This document shows positions 37,821 to 46,338 of a stretch of 64,000 nucleotides of DNA, piece after piece. The stretch is from NCBI RefSeq assembly GCF_004339565.1, contig NZ_SMFZ01000002.1, forward strand, positions 496,001-560,000, written 5' to 3'. The notes below the pieces were generated by a model. It saw only the letters and a list, made by a program, of their open reading frames with translations. It was not told the origin of the DNA and ran no database searches. This DNA comes from Pseudonocardia endophytica. GTDB lineage: Bacteria; Actinomycetota; Actinomycetes; Mycobacteriales; Pseudonocardiaceae. The first letter of the stretch is position 1; the number at the start of each line of letters is the position of its first letter. The position numbers and the translations under genes were made by a program.

Positions 37821-39044
37821 ATGGGCGAAGAGGCCGGGCAGTCGCCGAGCGATGCGCAGGCGGAGCGAGAATCGGCGCAGGGGCGCACGACGTCGATCGG
37901 CGTCCCGAAGGAGTCGGCGGAGGGTGAGCGCCGTGTCGCGCTCGTCCCGAAGGTCATCGAGAAGCTGACCAAGCGTGGTGGTCGGGTCGTCGTCGAGTCC
38001 GGCGCCGGGGTCGAGGCGCTGATCCCGGACGAGCACTACACCGAGGCGGGCGCCGAGATCGGCGACCCGTGGTCGTGCGACGTCGTGGTGAAGGTCGGGC
38101 GGCCGACCGAGGAAGAGATCTCCAAGCTCGGCGACGGCACGACGCTGATCGGGATGCTCGCCCCGCTGACGTCGCCGGAGACGATCGAGAAGCTGAAGTC
38201 CCAGGGCGTGACGGCGTTCGCGATGGAGTCCATCCCGCGCATCTCGCGCGCCCAGGGGATGGACGCGCTGTCGTCGCAGGCGAACGTATCCGGCTACAAG
38301 GCGGTGCTGGAGGCGGCGCAGGCGTCGACCCGGTTCTTCCCGATGCTGACCACGGCCGCCGGCACGGTGAAGCCCGCGACCGCGCTGGTGCTGGGCGTCG
38401 GCGTCGCCGGGCTGCAGGCGCTGGCCACCGCGAAGCGGCTCGGCGCGCGCACGACGGGCTACGACGTGCGCCCGGACGTCGCGGACCAGGTGAAGTCGCT
38501 CGGCGCCCAGTGGCTGGACCTCGGCATCGAGGCGGCCGGCGAGGGCGGCTACGCCCGCGAGCTGACCGACGAGGAGCGCCAGAAGCAGCAGGACCAGCTC
38601 GAGCTGGCGATCACCGGGTTCGACATCGTGATCACCACAGCGCAGGTGCCAGGGCGCGAGGCGCCGAAGCTGGTCAGCGAGAAGGCCGTGGAGGGTATGC
38701 GGCCGGGCAGCGTGATCGTCGACCTGGCCGGTGAGGGCGGCGGCAACTGCGAGCTGACCGAGCCGGGCGAGACCGTCGTGAAGCACGACGTGACGATCGT
38801 GTCCCCGCTGAACCTGCCGGCGACCATGCCGGAGCACGCGTCGGAGCTCTACGCACGCAACATCACCGCACTGCTCGAGCTGATGCTCGACGAGGGTGAG
38901 CTGTCGCCGGACTGGGACGACGAGGTGCTGGCGAAGTCCTGCGTGACGCGCGAGAGCAGCGCCGGCGGAACGAGTGTCGACACCGACGAGCCCGCCGCGA
39001 GCAGCTCCGACGGCGAGACCGAGAAGAGCGAGGGAGAGTCCTGA
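37821..39044 (+). CDS. pntAA: NAD(P) transhydrogenase subunit alpha part 1 (PntAA)
   Basis: NAD(H)-binding domain I of the proton-pumping transhydrogenase, 407 residues. It carries SIGVPKESAEGERRVALVPK, the RISRAQGMDALSSQANVSGY block and the Rossmann motif VLGVGVAGLQALATAKRLGA. No membrane helix is present; in this three-gene form those lie in PntAB and PntB. A 35-residue Ser/Glu/Asp-rich tail ends the protein. The ATG at 37821 is supported by the leaderless -10 box; the longer frame from 37761 looks unnatural. Together with PntAB and PntB it makes NADPH from NADH using the proton gradient. Confidence 0.95.
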   Translation: MGEEAGQSPSDAQAERESAQGRTTSIGVPKESAEGERRVALVPKVIEKLTKRGGRVVVESGAGVEALIPDEHYTEAGAEIGDPWSCDVVVKVGRPTEEEISKLGDGTTLIGMLAPLTSPETIEKLKSQGVTAFAMESIPRISRAQGMDALSSQANVSGYKAVLEAAQASTRFFPMLTTAAGTVKPATALVLGVGVAGLQALATAKRLGARTTGYDVRPDVADQVKSLGAQWLDLGIEAAGEGGYARELTDEERQKQQDQLELAITGFDIVITTAQVPGREAPKLVSEKAVEGMRPGSVIVDLAGEGGGNCELTEPGETVVKHDVTIVSPLNLPATMPEHASELYARNITALLELMLDEGELSPDWDDEVLAKSCVTRESSAGGTSVDTDEPAASSSDGETEKSEGES

Positions 39045-39415
39045 TGGAGTCGGGAAGCCTGCTGGCGAACCTCGCGATCCTGGTGCTGGCCGGGTTCGTC
39101 GGGTTCGCGGTCATCTCGAAGGTGCCGAACACACTGCACACGCCTCTGATGTCCGGCACGAACGCGATCCACGGCATCGTCGTGCTCGGCGGCATCGTCG
39201 TGCTCGGTGAGCTGGAGAACGCGTCGGTGCTGGAGCAGATCCTGCTGTTCGTCGCGATCGCGTTCGGCATGATCAACGTCATCGGCGGGTTCCTGGTGAC
39301 CGACCGGATGCTCGGCATGTTCAAGGGCAAGCAGCCCGCGAAGCCCGGTGCCGAGGAAGAGAAGGACGACGCCGGGGTCATCACGGCCGAGAAGGCAGCG
39401 AAGGGCGGTTCGTGA
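39044..39415 (+). CDS. pntAB: NAD(P) transhydrogenase subunit alpha part 2 (PntAB)
   Basis: Small membrane subunit of 123 residues with three to four transmembrane helices (NLAILVLAGFVGFAVISKV, IHGIVVLGGIVVL, ILLFVAIAFGMINVIGGFLV). It keeps the family pattern P..LHTPLMSGTNAIHGIV. It is linked by TGATG to pntAA, and its stop overlaps the start of pntB. A charged 30-residue C-terminal tail faces the cytoplasm by prediction. Confidence 0.95.
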   Translation: MESGSLLANLAILVLAGFVGFAVISKVPNTLHTPLMSGTNAIHGIVVLGGIVVLGELENASVLEQILLFVAIAFGMINVIGGFLVTDRMLGMFKGKQPAKPGAEEEKDDAGVITAEKAAKGGS

Positions 39416-40806
39416 TGGACGTTCTGGAACCGATCCTCTACCTCGTCGCGTTCGCGCTGTTCATCTACGGCCTGATGGGCCTGACCGGTCCGCGCACGGC
39501 GGTCCGGGGCAACTGGATCGCGGCCGTCGGCATGGCGATCGCGATGATCACCGCGCTGATCGTGGTGATCGTGCACGGCGCCCACAACATCTGGCTCATC
39601 CTCGCCGCGCTGGTGGTGGGCACGATCGTCGGCGTCCCCTCGGCGCGCCAGGTCAAGATGACCCAGATGCCGCAGATGGTGGCGCTGTTCAACGGCGTCG
39701 GCGGCGGCGCGGTGGCGCTGATCTCCTGGTCGGAGTTCCTGGCCACGCCCGGCTTCGACGGCCGCGAGACGGTCTTCATCATCGCGTCGCTGTTCTCGGC
39801 GCTGATCGGGTCGATCTCGTTCTGGGGCTCGCTGATCGCGTTCGGCAAGCTCCAGGAGATCGTCTCGTCGTCGCCGATCGGCCTGGGCAAGGCCCAGCAG
39901 TTCGTCAACGGCATCCTGCTGCTCGGCGCGATCGCCTGCGCCGTGGTTGCCGGGACCGGCAACACGTCGGTGCTGTGGATCGTCGCCGTGCTGGTGCTGG
40001 CCGGGATCCTCGGCGTGATGGTCGTGCTGCCGATCGGCGGCGCGGACATGCCCGTCGTCATCTCGCTGTTGAACGCCATGACGGGTCTCGCGGCGGCGGC
40101 CGCCGGTCTCGCGCTGGGCAACACGGCGATGATGGTCGCCGGCATGATCGTCGGTGCGTCCGGCTCGATCCTGACGAACCAGATGGCCAAGGCCATGAAC
40201 CGGACCATCCCGGCGATCGTCGCCGGCGGGTTCGGCGGTGCGTCGGTGGCCGCGGCGGACGACGACCCGGACAAGACGGTCCGGTCCACGTCGGCGGCGG
40301 ACGCCGCGATCCAGATGGCCTACGCCGAGAGCGTGATCATCGTCCCGGGCTACGGCCTGGCCGTGGCACAGGCCCAGCACGCCATCAAGGAGATGGCCAA
40401 GCTGCTGGAGGGCAAGGGCGTCGAGGTCCGGTACGCGATCCATCCGGTCGCGGGCCGCATGCCGGGGCACATGAACGTGCTGCTGGCCGAGGCCGAGGTC
40501 TCCTACGACGTGCTCAAGGAGATGGACGAGATCAACGACGACTTCTCCCGCACCGACGTCACGCTGGTGATCGGGGCGAACGACGTCACGAACCCGTCGG
40601 CGCGCAACGACACGAACTCGGCCATCTACGGCATGCCGATCCTGAACGTGGACCAGAGCCACAACGTGATCGTGCTGAAGCGCTCGATGAGCTCCGGGTT
40701 CGCCGGGATCGAGAACCCGCTGTTCTTCCTGGACAACACGTCGATGCTGTTCGGCGACGCGAAGTCGTCGGTGGAGCAGGTGACCGAGGAGCTCAAGGCG
40801 TTGTAG
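39415..40806 (+). CDS. pntB: NAD(P) transhydrogenase subunit beta (PntB)
   Basis: Membrane domain II plus NADP(H)-binding domain III, 463 residues. The first 290 residues contain eight or nine membrane helices; the last 170 hold the NADP site (IVPGYGLAVAQAQHAIKEMA, YAIHPVAGRMPGHMNVLLAE, VIGANDVTNP, then VLKRSMSSGFAG). I use the ATG in the TGATG overlap with pntAB; a GTG directly before it adds one residue. A hairpin (40823-40845) follows the stop. Confidence 0.96.
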   Translation: MDVLEPILYLVAFALFIYGLMGLTGPRTAVRGNWIAAVGMAIAMITALIVVIVHGAHNIWLILAALVVGTIVGVPSARQVKMTQMPQMVALFNGVGGGAVALISWSEFLATPGFDGRETVFIIASLFSALIGSISFWGSLIAFGKLQEIVSSSPIGLGKAQQFVNGILLLGAIACAVVAGTGNTSVLWIVAVLVLAGILGVMVVLPIGGADMPVVISLLNAMTGLAAAAAGLALGNTAMMVAGMIVGASGSILTNQMAKAMNRTIPAIVAGGFGGASVAAADDDPDKTVRSTSAADAAIQMAYAESVIIVPGYGLAVAQAQHAIKEMAKLLEGKGVEVRYAIHPVAGRMPGHMNVLLAEAEVSYDVLKEMDEINDDFSRTDVTLVIGANDVTNPSARNDTNSAIYGMPILNVDQSHNVIVLKRSMSSGFAGIENPLFFLDNTSMLFGDAKSSVEQVTEELKAL

Positions 40807-40822
40807 GACGGCGCAGGGCCTC

Positions 40823-40845
40823 CCCGGGCCGGCGGTGGGCCCGGG
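40823..40845 (+). terminator. Hairpin after pntB
   Basis: 8-bp arms CCCGGGCC / GGCCCGGG with a 7-base loop, 16 bases after the pntB stop. Confidence 0.55.
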
Positions 40846-40970
40846 CGCGGGCGTCGGTCGACACGCCGTCCTGCGTGCTGGTCGGAACGGCCTCGATCTG
40901 GCACAGTCGAACTGGTGTTCGATGATGCTGCGGACGGAGGACGGGTGACCACGGCCGACGGCGACGGTTC

Positions 40971-40976
40971 TAGGCT
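40971..40976 (+). promoter_or_regulatory. Leaderless-type -10 box of the dprA-like gene
   Basis: TAGGCT ends 7 bases before the ATG at 40984 and supports that start over longer in-frame readings from 40915. No Shine-Dalgarno site is seen. Confidence 0.55.
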
Positions 40977-40983
40977 GCCGCGC

Positions 40984-41898
40984 ATGAGTGCACGGTGGGA
41001 CGACGACGAGCGTGCGGCGCTCGTCGCCCTCCTGCGCACCCGTCCGCACGGGATGACGTGGTCGCAGATCGCCGCCGACGTGGACGTGCGGTCGAGCGCG
41101 CTCGCGCTCTGGGAGGAGCTCCATCCCGCCGACCTGTTCGACACGGGCGCGGAGCAGGTGGAGCTGGTGGCTGCCCGGCGGGACATCGCCGCGTGGCGCG
41201 CCGCCGGGCTCGGTTTCCGGACGTTCCTGGACGACGACTACCCGGCCCAGCTCCGGGAGGTACACGACCTGCCGCCCGTCCTGTTCCATCGGGGAACCCT
41301 CGTCGGGAGCGAGACGGCCGTCTCCGTCGTCGGCTCCCGCAAGGCTTCTCCCAGGGGTCGGGAGCTGGCCCGGTCGCTCGCGTCCGCGCTGGTCGAGACC
41401 GGCATGACGGTCCTCTCCGGGCTGGCCGCGGGAATCGACGCGGCCGCGCACACCGCGGCGCTGGAGGCCGGCGGTCGGACCGTCGCGGTGATCGGCACGG
41501 GGATCACCCGGTACTACCCGGCCGAGAACCGCGCGCTGCAAGACCGCATCGCGGAGTCCGGCCTGCTGCTCTCGCAGTTCTGGCCGGATGCGCCACCGAC
41601 GAAGCAGACGTTCCCGATGCGCAACGCCGTGATGTCCGGATTCGGCCGGGCGACGATCGTCGTCGAGGCCGGCGAGCAGAGTGGGGCCCGGATCCAGGCG
41701 CGCCGCGCCGTCGAGCACGGACGCACCGTGGTGCTCACGGACGCGGTCGTCGAGGCGAACGAGTGGGCCCGGGTCATGGTCGATCGGCCCGGGGTGTATG
41801 TCGCGTCTGCACCGGCGGAGATCATCGGGATCATCGAGCAGACGCTGGCGGGTCCTGACGAGCTGCTGTCGCTGTTGCGGTCACCTGCGGGGCGATGA
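40984..41898 (+). CDS. DprA-like Rossmann-fold (SLOG) protein
   Basis: A 304-residue member of the DprA/Smf family. A small helical, probably winged-helix N-terminus (MTWSQIAADVDVRSSALALW) is followed by the DprA core: SVVGSRKASPRGRELA, VLSGLAAGIDAAAHTAALEA, VIGTGITRYYPAENRALQ and FPMRNAVMSGFGRATIVVEA. It lacks the C-terminal winged helix of longer DprA proteins. Canonical DprA loads RecA on incoming DNA, but its gene normally sits by comM/rnhB; here the partner is an overlapping phosphoribosyltransferase gene. This looks like a paralogue in a two-gene system. Its role is inference. Confidence 0.85.
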   Translation: MSARWDDDERAALVALLRTRPHGMTWSQIAADVDVRSSALALWEELHPADLFDTGAEQVELVAARRDIAAWRAAGLGFRTFLDDDYPAQLREVHDLPPVLFHRGTLVGSETAVSVVGSRKASPRGRELARSLASALVETGMTVLSGLAAGIDAAAHTAALEAGGRTVAVIGTGITRYYPAENRALQDRIAESGLLLSQFWPDAPPTKQTFPMRNAVMSGFGRATIVVEAGEQSGARIQARRAVEHGRTVVLTDAVVEANEWARVMVDRPGVYVASAPAEIIGIIEQTLAGPDELLSLLRSPAGR

Positions 41899-42698
41899 CC
41901 GGATCGCCGGAGTTCGCGGATCGGGCCCGCGCCGTCCTGTACGCGAGAGTCGGTGCGATCTTCGCCAACACGGCCCGTGGACCGGGTCACTGTGCGGTGT
42001 GCACCGGCCCGACCGGTGCGCCAGGGTTCCTGGCGTGCCAGCAATGTTCCCGTCAGCGTGCGGAGTTCGGCTCGGAGCTCGCCGACCTGGTCGTTCCGCT
42101 GGCCTACGTACAGGGCTGGATGTCGCCCCCGCACCAGTCGCAGCACCACGTCCGGCGCTACAAGTCGCTGTTCCACCCGTCCGCCCGGTGCGCGGAAGAC
42201 CTGGAGCTGATGGTGGCTGCGGCGTCTGCGATCCACGGACCGTGCATCGCGTCGGAGGTGGGGTGGTGGGACGTGCTGACCTTCGTCCCGTCGGTCACGC
42301 GGTGTGGGGTCGACCATCCGGTGGTGGGTCTGGCGCGCCGGGTGTTCGATCACGGCCGTCGAGTCGACCGTGTCGTGCTCGCGCCGACCGACGACCTGTC
42401 CACGGTCGATCGGCGGCCGCAGCGCGGTGCGTTCACGATGCCGGCGGATCACGCGGCTGCCGTGCGGGGCAGGCACGTTCTCGTCGTGGACGACACGTGG
42501 GTGTCGGGTGCGAAGGCGCAGTCGGCGGCGCTGACGCTGAAGGCAGTCGGGGCCTCCCGGGTGACGATCCTGTGTGTCGGGCGCTGGCTGAGTCACCAGT
42601 GGGACGAGCATCGCCGTCTGATCGACAGCGGTCTGCCGCCCTACGACGCGCTGGCCTGTCCTGTCGGTCCCGGAGCGTGTCGCGGCCCGCAGCCCTGA
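41895..42698 (+). CDS. ComF-like phosphoribosyltransferase with N-terminal Cys motif
   Basis: A 267-residue type I phosphoribosyltransferase-like protein. The PRPP loop is VLVVDDTWVSGAKAQSAALT (about residues 194-213). The N-terminus has two CxxC pairs (CAVC, CQQC) that could bind zinc, as in ComF proteins, followed by VQGWMSPPHQSQHHVRRYKS. Downstream of the PRPP loop ILCVGRWLSHQWDEHRRLID is not typical of nucleotide-salvage enzymes. The ATG overlaps the dprA-like stop (ATGA), so the two are co-translated. It is convergent with the MFS gene, 13 bases away. Substrate unknown. Confidence 0.83.
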   Translation: MTGSPEFADRARAVLYARVGAIFANTARGPGHCAVCTGPTGAPGFLACQQCSRQRAEFGSELADLVVPLAYVQGWMSPPHQSQHHVRRYKSLFHPSARCAEDLELMVAAASAIHGPCIASEVGWWDVLTFVPSVTRCGVDHPVVGLARRVFDHGRRVDRVVLAPTDDLSTVDRRPQRGAFTMPADHAAAVRGRHVLVVDDTWVSGAKAQSAALTLKAVGASRVTILCVGRWLSHQWDEHRRLIDSGLPPYDALACPVGPGACRGPQP

Positions 42699-42711
42699 CC
42701 GGGTGGGCGCG

Positions 42712-43983
42712 TCAGGCGTCCAGCGGGTGCGTGGTCTCGTCGCGGGGCAGGCGGAACGCGACGATCGCGACGATCGCGAGTACCGCGGGGACGACGGCGG
42801 CGACCAGGAACGTCGCCGGGATACCGATGGCGACGCCCGCCGGGCCGGCGAGCGCCATGGACACCGGCATCAGCGCCAGGGACACGAAGAAGTCCAGGCT
42901 GGAGACTCGACCGAGCAGGTGTTCGGGGACCCGCCGCTGCAGCAGCGTGCCCCAGACGACTCCCGCACCGGCGTTCGTGAGGCCCACGACGAACGCCGCC
43001 GCGGCCATCACGGCGAGCACGTCGGCCACCCCGAGCGCGGCGAGCGGCAGGGCCCCGAACCCCCACATCGTCAGCATCACCGTGAGGTACCTGCGTGGCA
43101 TCCGGCGGGAGGCCACGAGCAGGGAACCGGCCACCCCACCCGCGCCGTAGGCGGCGAGGACGAACGCGTAGGCGCCGGGCCCGCCGCCGGTCTGGTCCCG
43201 GACCGCGAACGGGACGAGCACCTGCACCGGACCGACGACGACGAGTGCGTAGAGCATCGCGAACGACAGGCTCGCGAACAGCCATCCCGTGCGGAGCAGG
43301 TACCGGAACCCCTCGCGCAGGTCGGCGAGCACGGTGCCGCGACCGTCGTCCGGGCCGGCCCGGGTCGCTCCGATGCGCAGCGCCAGCAGCGGTACGAGCG
43401 CCGCGCAGTAGGCGAGGCAGGCGGTGAGCAGGCCCGCCCCCGGGACGAGCGCACCGACCACGAGGCCGGCCAGCGCCGGGCCGAACGCCTGGGTGGCGGC
43501 CGGACGGAGCGTCTGCTCGACGCCGTTCGCGGCGAGCAGCTCGTCGGCGGGCAGCACGGCGGGCAGGAGCGCGGTGAGGGACGGGAAGTAGAACGCCTCG
43601 GCCGCGCCGACCACGAACGCCAGCACCACCAGGTGCCACACGGCGAGCAGGCCGGTCAGGGACAGCGTCGCGGCCAGCCCGGTCGCCGCGACCCGGACCG
43701 CCTCCACGGACCGCAGCACCCGTCGTCGCGGCACCCGGTCCGCGACCACGCCACCGGCCAGCACGCTCACCAGCAGCCCCACGCTCGCCGCGGCCGAGAC
43801 GAGCGACAGCGTCGCCGGACCGCCGCCGAGCCCGATCACCTGCCACACGATCGCGACGAGCCAGACGCCGGAGGCGAGCAGCGAGAGCGCCAGTGACGTC
43901 GCGAGCAGCCGGTACTCGCGGTGCCGGAACGGCCGCAGCGCGCGGGGCAGGCGGGAACCGGGCGCCCGCTGTGTGTCCCCCAC
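42712..43983 (-). CDS. MFS transporter
   Basis: A 423-residue major-facilitator protein with about 12 hydrophobic helices. The start (PRALRPFRHREYRLLATSLA), the loop GGVVADRVPRRRVLR between helices 2 and 3 and the repeat in the second half (GVAGSLLVASRRMPRRYL) are typical of the EntS/macrolide-exporter branch, so drug or siderophore efflux is plausible but unproven. The GTG at 43983 gives the normal N-terminus. The gene is a lone minus-strand unit between the DprA/ComF pair and infA. Confidence 0.88.
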   Translation of the reverse strand: MGDTQRAPGSRLPRALRPFRHREYRLLATSLALSLLASGVWLVAIVWQVIGLGGGPATLSLVSAAASVGLLVSVLAGGVVADRVPRRRVLRSVEAVRVAATGLAATLSLTGLLAVWHLVVLAFVVGAAEAFYFPSLTALLPAVLPADELLAANGVEQTLRPAATQAFGPALAGLVVGALVPGAGLLTACLAYCAALVPLLALRIGATRAGPDDGRGTVLADLREGFRYLLRTGWLFASLSFAMLYALVVVGPVQVLVPFAVRDQTGGGPGAYAFVLAAYGAGGVAGSLLVASRRMPRRYLTVMLTMWGFGALPLAALGVADVLAVMAAAAFVVGLTNAGAGVVWGTLLQRRVPEHLLGRVSSLDFFVSLALMPVSMALAGPAGVAIGIPATFLVAAVVPAVLAIVAIVAFRLPRDETTHPLDA

Positions 43984-44301
43984 CCGCTCAGGAGATCATC
44001 ACCGAGTGCCGGACGGCCAGTGCCGGACGTCGCCGGGGCGCGCCGCGTCCGATGGTTGCCACGTCCGGCGTCCGGAGTGCACCATGAAGGAGACGCACGA
44101 TCCGGCCGTGCCGTCGTCACGGACCCGCCTGCTCGCGGCGCGCGCGGAGTCCGTACACTGGTGATTCGGCGCGCCTCTGCGGCGCCGGTTCCGTCGTGCT
44201 CTCCGCACCCCTGGTTCCGCTGTTCGTTCAGGATGCGCCGTGCACGGTGAGCGCCCCCGGAACGGGACGCCCACACCACCCGTCACGGGATAGCGGAGGA
44301 C
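43984..44301. other. Divergent intergenic region before infA
   Basis: About 318 bp without a supported gene. TACACT at 44154-44159 is a plausible -10 for infA, with no clear -35; it would leave a leader of roughly 135 bases. I see no riboswitch or repeat. Confidence 0.5.
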
Positions 44302-44523
44302 ATGGCCAAGAAGGACGGGGCGATCGAGGTCGAGGGCCGGGTCGTCGAACCCCTGCCGAACGCGATGTTCCGCGTGGAGCTGGAGAACGGACACCGGGTC
44401 CTCGCGCACATCAGCGGCAAGATGCGCCAGCACTACATCCGGATCCTGCCGGAGGACCGTGTGGTCGTCGAGCTGTCGCCCTACGACCTCACTCGCGGCC
44501 GCATCGTCTACCGCTACAAGTGA
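44302..44523 (+). CDS. infA: Translation initiation factor IF-1
   Basis: OB-fold initiation factor that blocks the ribosomal A site; 73 residues, standard. AKKDGAIEVEGRVVEPLPNA and the signature VLAHISGKMRQHYIRILPED are intact. AGCGGAGGAC precedes the ATG. It opens the infA-rpmJ-rpsM-rpsK-rpsD-rpoA-rplQ alpha-operon block. Confidence 0.99.
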   Translation: MAKKDGAIEVEGRVVEPLPNAMFRVELENGHRVLAHISGKMRQHYIRILPEDRVVVELSPYDLTRGRIVYRYK

Positions 44524-44548
44524 CAACCGAGAACAGAAGGCAGACGAC

Positions 44549-44662
44549 GTGAAGGTCAAGCCGAGCGTCAAGAAGATCTGCGACCGGTGCCAGGTGATCC
44601 GCCGTAACGGCCGGGTCATCGTGATCTGCTCGAACCTGCGGCACAAGCAGCGCCAGGGCTGA
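44549..44662 (+). CDS. rpmJ: 50S ribosomal protein L36
   Basis: Smallest ribosomal protein, 37 residues. Zinc ligands of the C+ form are present (Cys11, Cys14, Cys27, His32; CDRCQ...ICSNLRH). The GTG start gives MKVKPSVKKIC; AGAAGGCAGA lies upstream. Too short for most gene callers, but the match is complete. Confidence 0.97.
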   Translation: MKVKPSVKKICDRCQVIRRNGRVIVICSNLRHKQRQG

Positions 44663-44831
44663 TCAGCCGGTCACGGACCGTCTGAGCACGCAACACAGAA
44701 GCACTCGGTGTACCTGCCGGGCCACACGGGCCCGGTCACACCCCCGGCACCGGGCCGGGGCCCGAACGCAGCGGTGGATCGGGACGGACATCGGGAAGAC
44801 CCGGCACAAATCGACAGGAGAACCACGCCGC

Positions 44832-45212
44832 ATGGCACGTGTTGCCGGCGTCGACCTCCCCCGCGAGAAGCGGTTGGAGATCGCGCTCACCTACATCTTC
44901 GGGGTCGGACGAACCCGCTCGAAGGAGATCCTCGAGGCCACGGCGCTGAGCCCCGACCTCCGGTCGAAGGACCTGACCGACGAGGACGTCAGCAAGCTCC
45001 GTGAGTACATCGAGGCGAACCTGCAGGTCGAGGGTGACCTGCGCCGTGAGATCCAGGCGGACATCCGCCGGAAGATCGAGATCGGTTCGTACCAGGGCAT
45101 CCGTCACCGTCGCGGCCTTCCGGTCCACGGCCAGCGCACGAAGACCAACGCGCGCAGCCGCAAGGGTCCGAAGAAGACCGTCGCCGGTAAGAAGAAGGCA
45201 GGTAAGAAGTAA
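44832..45212 (+). CDS. rpsM: 30S ribosomal protein S13
   Basis: Head protein forming intersubunit bridges B1a/B1b; 126 residues. The start ARVAGVDLPREKRLEIALTY and the signature GIRHRRGLPVHGQRTKTNAR are normal, ending in a Lys-rich tail. ACAGGAGAA is 7 bases before the ATG. The 169 bases between rpmJ and rpsM contain GC-rich inverted repeats but no gene. The stop overlaps the rpsK start (TAATG). Confidence 0.99.
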   Translation: MARVAGVDLPREKRLEIALTYIFGVGRTRSKEILEATALSPDLRSKDLTDEDVSKLREYIEANLQVEGDLRREIQADIRRKIEIGSYQGIRHRRGLPVHGQRTKTNARSRKGPKKTVAGKKKAGKK

Positions 45213-45622
45213 TGCCGCCCCGCACTCGTCAGGGCGCGGCCGGACCCAAGAAGGTCCGTCGCCGCGAGAAGAAGAACGTCGCGCACGGGCACGCCCACAT
45301 CAAGTCGACGTTCAACAACACGATCGTGTCGATCACCGACCCGACCGGCGCCGTCATCGCCTGGGCCAGCTCCGGGCACGTCGGCCTCAAGGGTTCGCGC
45401 AAGTCGACGCCGTTCGCCGCCCAGCTGGCCGCCGAGAACGCCGCGCGCAAGGCCATGGACCACGGCATGAAGAAGTGCGACGTGTTCGTGAAGGGTCCGG
45501 GCTCCGGCCGCGAGACCGCGATCCGTTCGCTGCAGGCCGCCGGCCTCGAGGTCGGCACGATCTCCGACGTCACCCCGCAGCCGCACAACGGCTGCCGTCC
45601 GCCCAAGCGGCGCCGGGTCTAG
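45212..45622 (+). CDS. rpsK: 30S ribosomal protein S11
   Basis: Platform protein lining the mRNA exit; 136 residues. AHGHAHIKSTFNNTIVSITD and the C-terminal NGCRPPKRRRV end are exact family features. ATG overlapping the rpsM TAA. rpsD starts 17 bases after the stop behind GGGGAAGGGAG. Confidence 0.99.
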   Translation: MPPRTRQGAAGPKKVRRREKKNVAHGHAHIKSTFNNTIVSITDPTGAVIAWASSGHVGLKGSRKSTPFAAQLAAENAARKAMDHGMKKCDVFVKGPGSGRETAIRSLQAAGLEVGTISDVTPQPHNGCRPPKRRRV

Positions 45623-45639
45623 GGGAAGGGAGTACTGAC

Positions 45640-46245
45640 ATGGCTCGCTACACCGGCCCCATGACCCGCAAGTCCCGCCGACTGAAGACCGACCTCGTCG
45701 GCGGCGACCAGGCGTTCGAGCGTCGTCCCTACCCGCCCGGCCAGCACGGCCGGATCCGGATCAAGGAGACCGAGTACCTGCTGCAGCTGCAGGAGAAGCA
45801 GAAGGCCCGCTTCGCCTACGGCCTGCAGGAGAAGCAGCTCCGTCGCTACTACGAGGAGGCGCACCGCCGCACCGGCAAGACCGGTGACGAGCTGCTGCAG
45901 ATCCTCGAGTCGCGCCTGGACAACGTCGTCTACCGCGCGGGCCTGGCCCGGACGCGACGGATGGCGCGTCAGCTGGTGAACCACGGCCACTTCATGGTCA
46001 ACGGCAAGAACGTGGACATCCCCAGCTACAAGGTGTCTCAGTACGACGTGATCGACGTCCGGGACAAGTCCCGGAACATGGACCCGTTCGTCATCGCGCG
46101 TGAGCTCTACGGCGACCGGCCGGTCCCGGCCTGGTTGCAGGTGGTGCCGAACACGCTGCGGATCCTGGTCCACCAGCTGCCCGAGCGTGCGCAGATCGAC
46201 ACGCAGGTCACCGAGCAGCTGATCGTCGAGTTCTACTCGAAGTAG
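45640..46245 (+). CDS. rpsD: 30S ribosomal protein S4, zinc-free form
   Basis: Assembly-initiating 16S rRNA-binding protein; 201 residues. The S4 RNA-binding domain (ESRLDNVVYRAGLARTRRMA, then RQLVNHGHFMVNGK) is intact. There is no Cys in the protein, so it is the C-minus form, unlike the zinc-type S14 and L36 encoded nearby. It may repress the alpha operon by analogy with other bacteria. A 93-bp gap with two small hairpins precedes rpoA. Confidence 0.99.
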   Translation: MARYTGPMTRKSRRLKTDLVGGDQAFERRPYPPGQHGRIRIKETEYLLQLQEKQKARFAYGLQEKQLRRYYEEAHRRTGKTGDELLQILESRLDNVVYRAGLARTRRMARQLVNHGHFMVNGKNVDIPSYKVSQYDVIDVRDKSRNMDPFVIARELYGDRPVPAWLQVVPNTLRILVHQLPERAQIDTQVTEQLIVEFYSK

Positions 46246-46257
46246 CGACTCGACGTC

Positions 46258-46317
46258 CCCGTCGCCCCGCAGGGTGGGGCGGCGGGCTCTCCGCGACATC
46301 AAATAGCGGTTGTCGCG
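46258..46317 (+). promoter_or_regulatory. Two hairpins between rpsD and rpoA
   Basis: CCGTCGCCCC/GGGGCGGCGG (46258-46285, one mismatch) and CGCGACA/TGTCGCG (46292-46317) lie in the 93-bp gap. They may attenuate or separate rpoA-rplQ expression; no -35/-10 pair is clear. Confidence 0.4.
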
Positions 46318-46338
46318 GGTGCATAGGAGGCACACACC

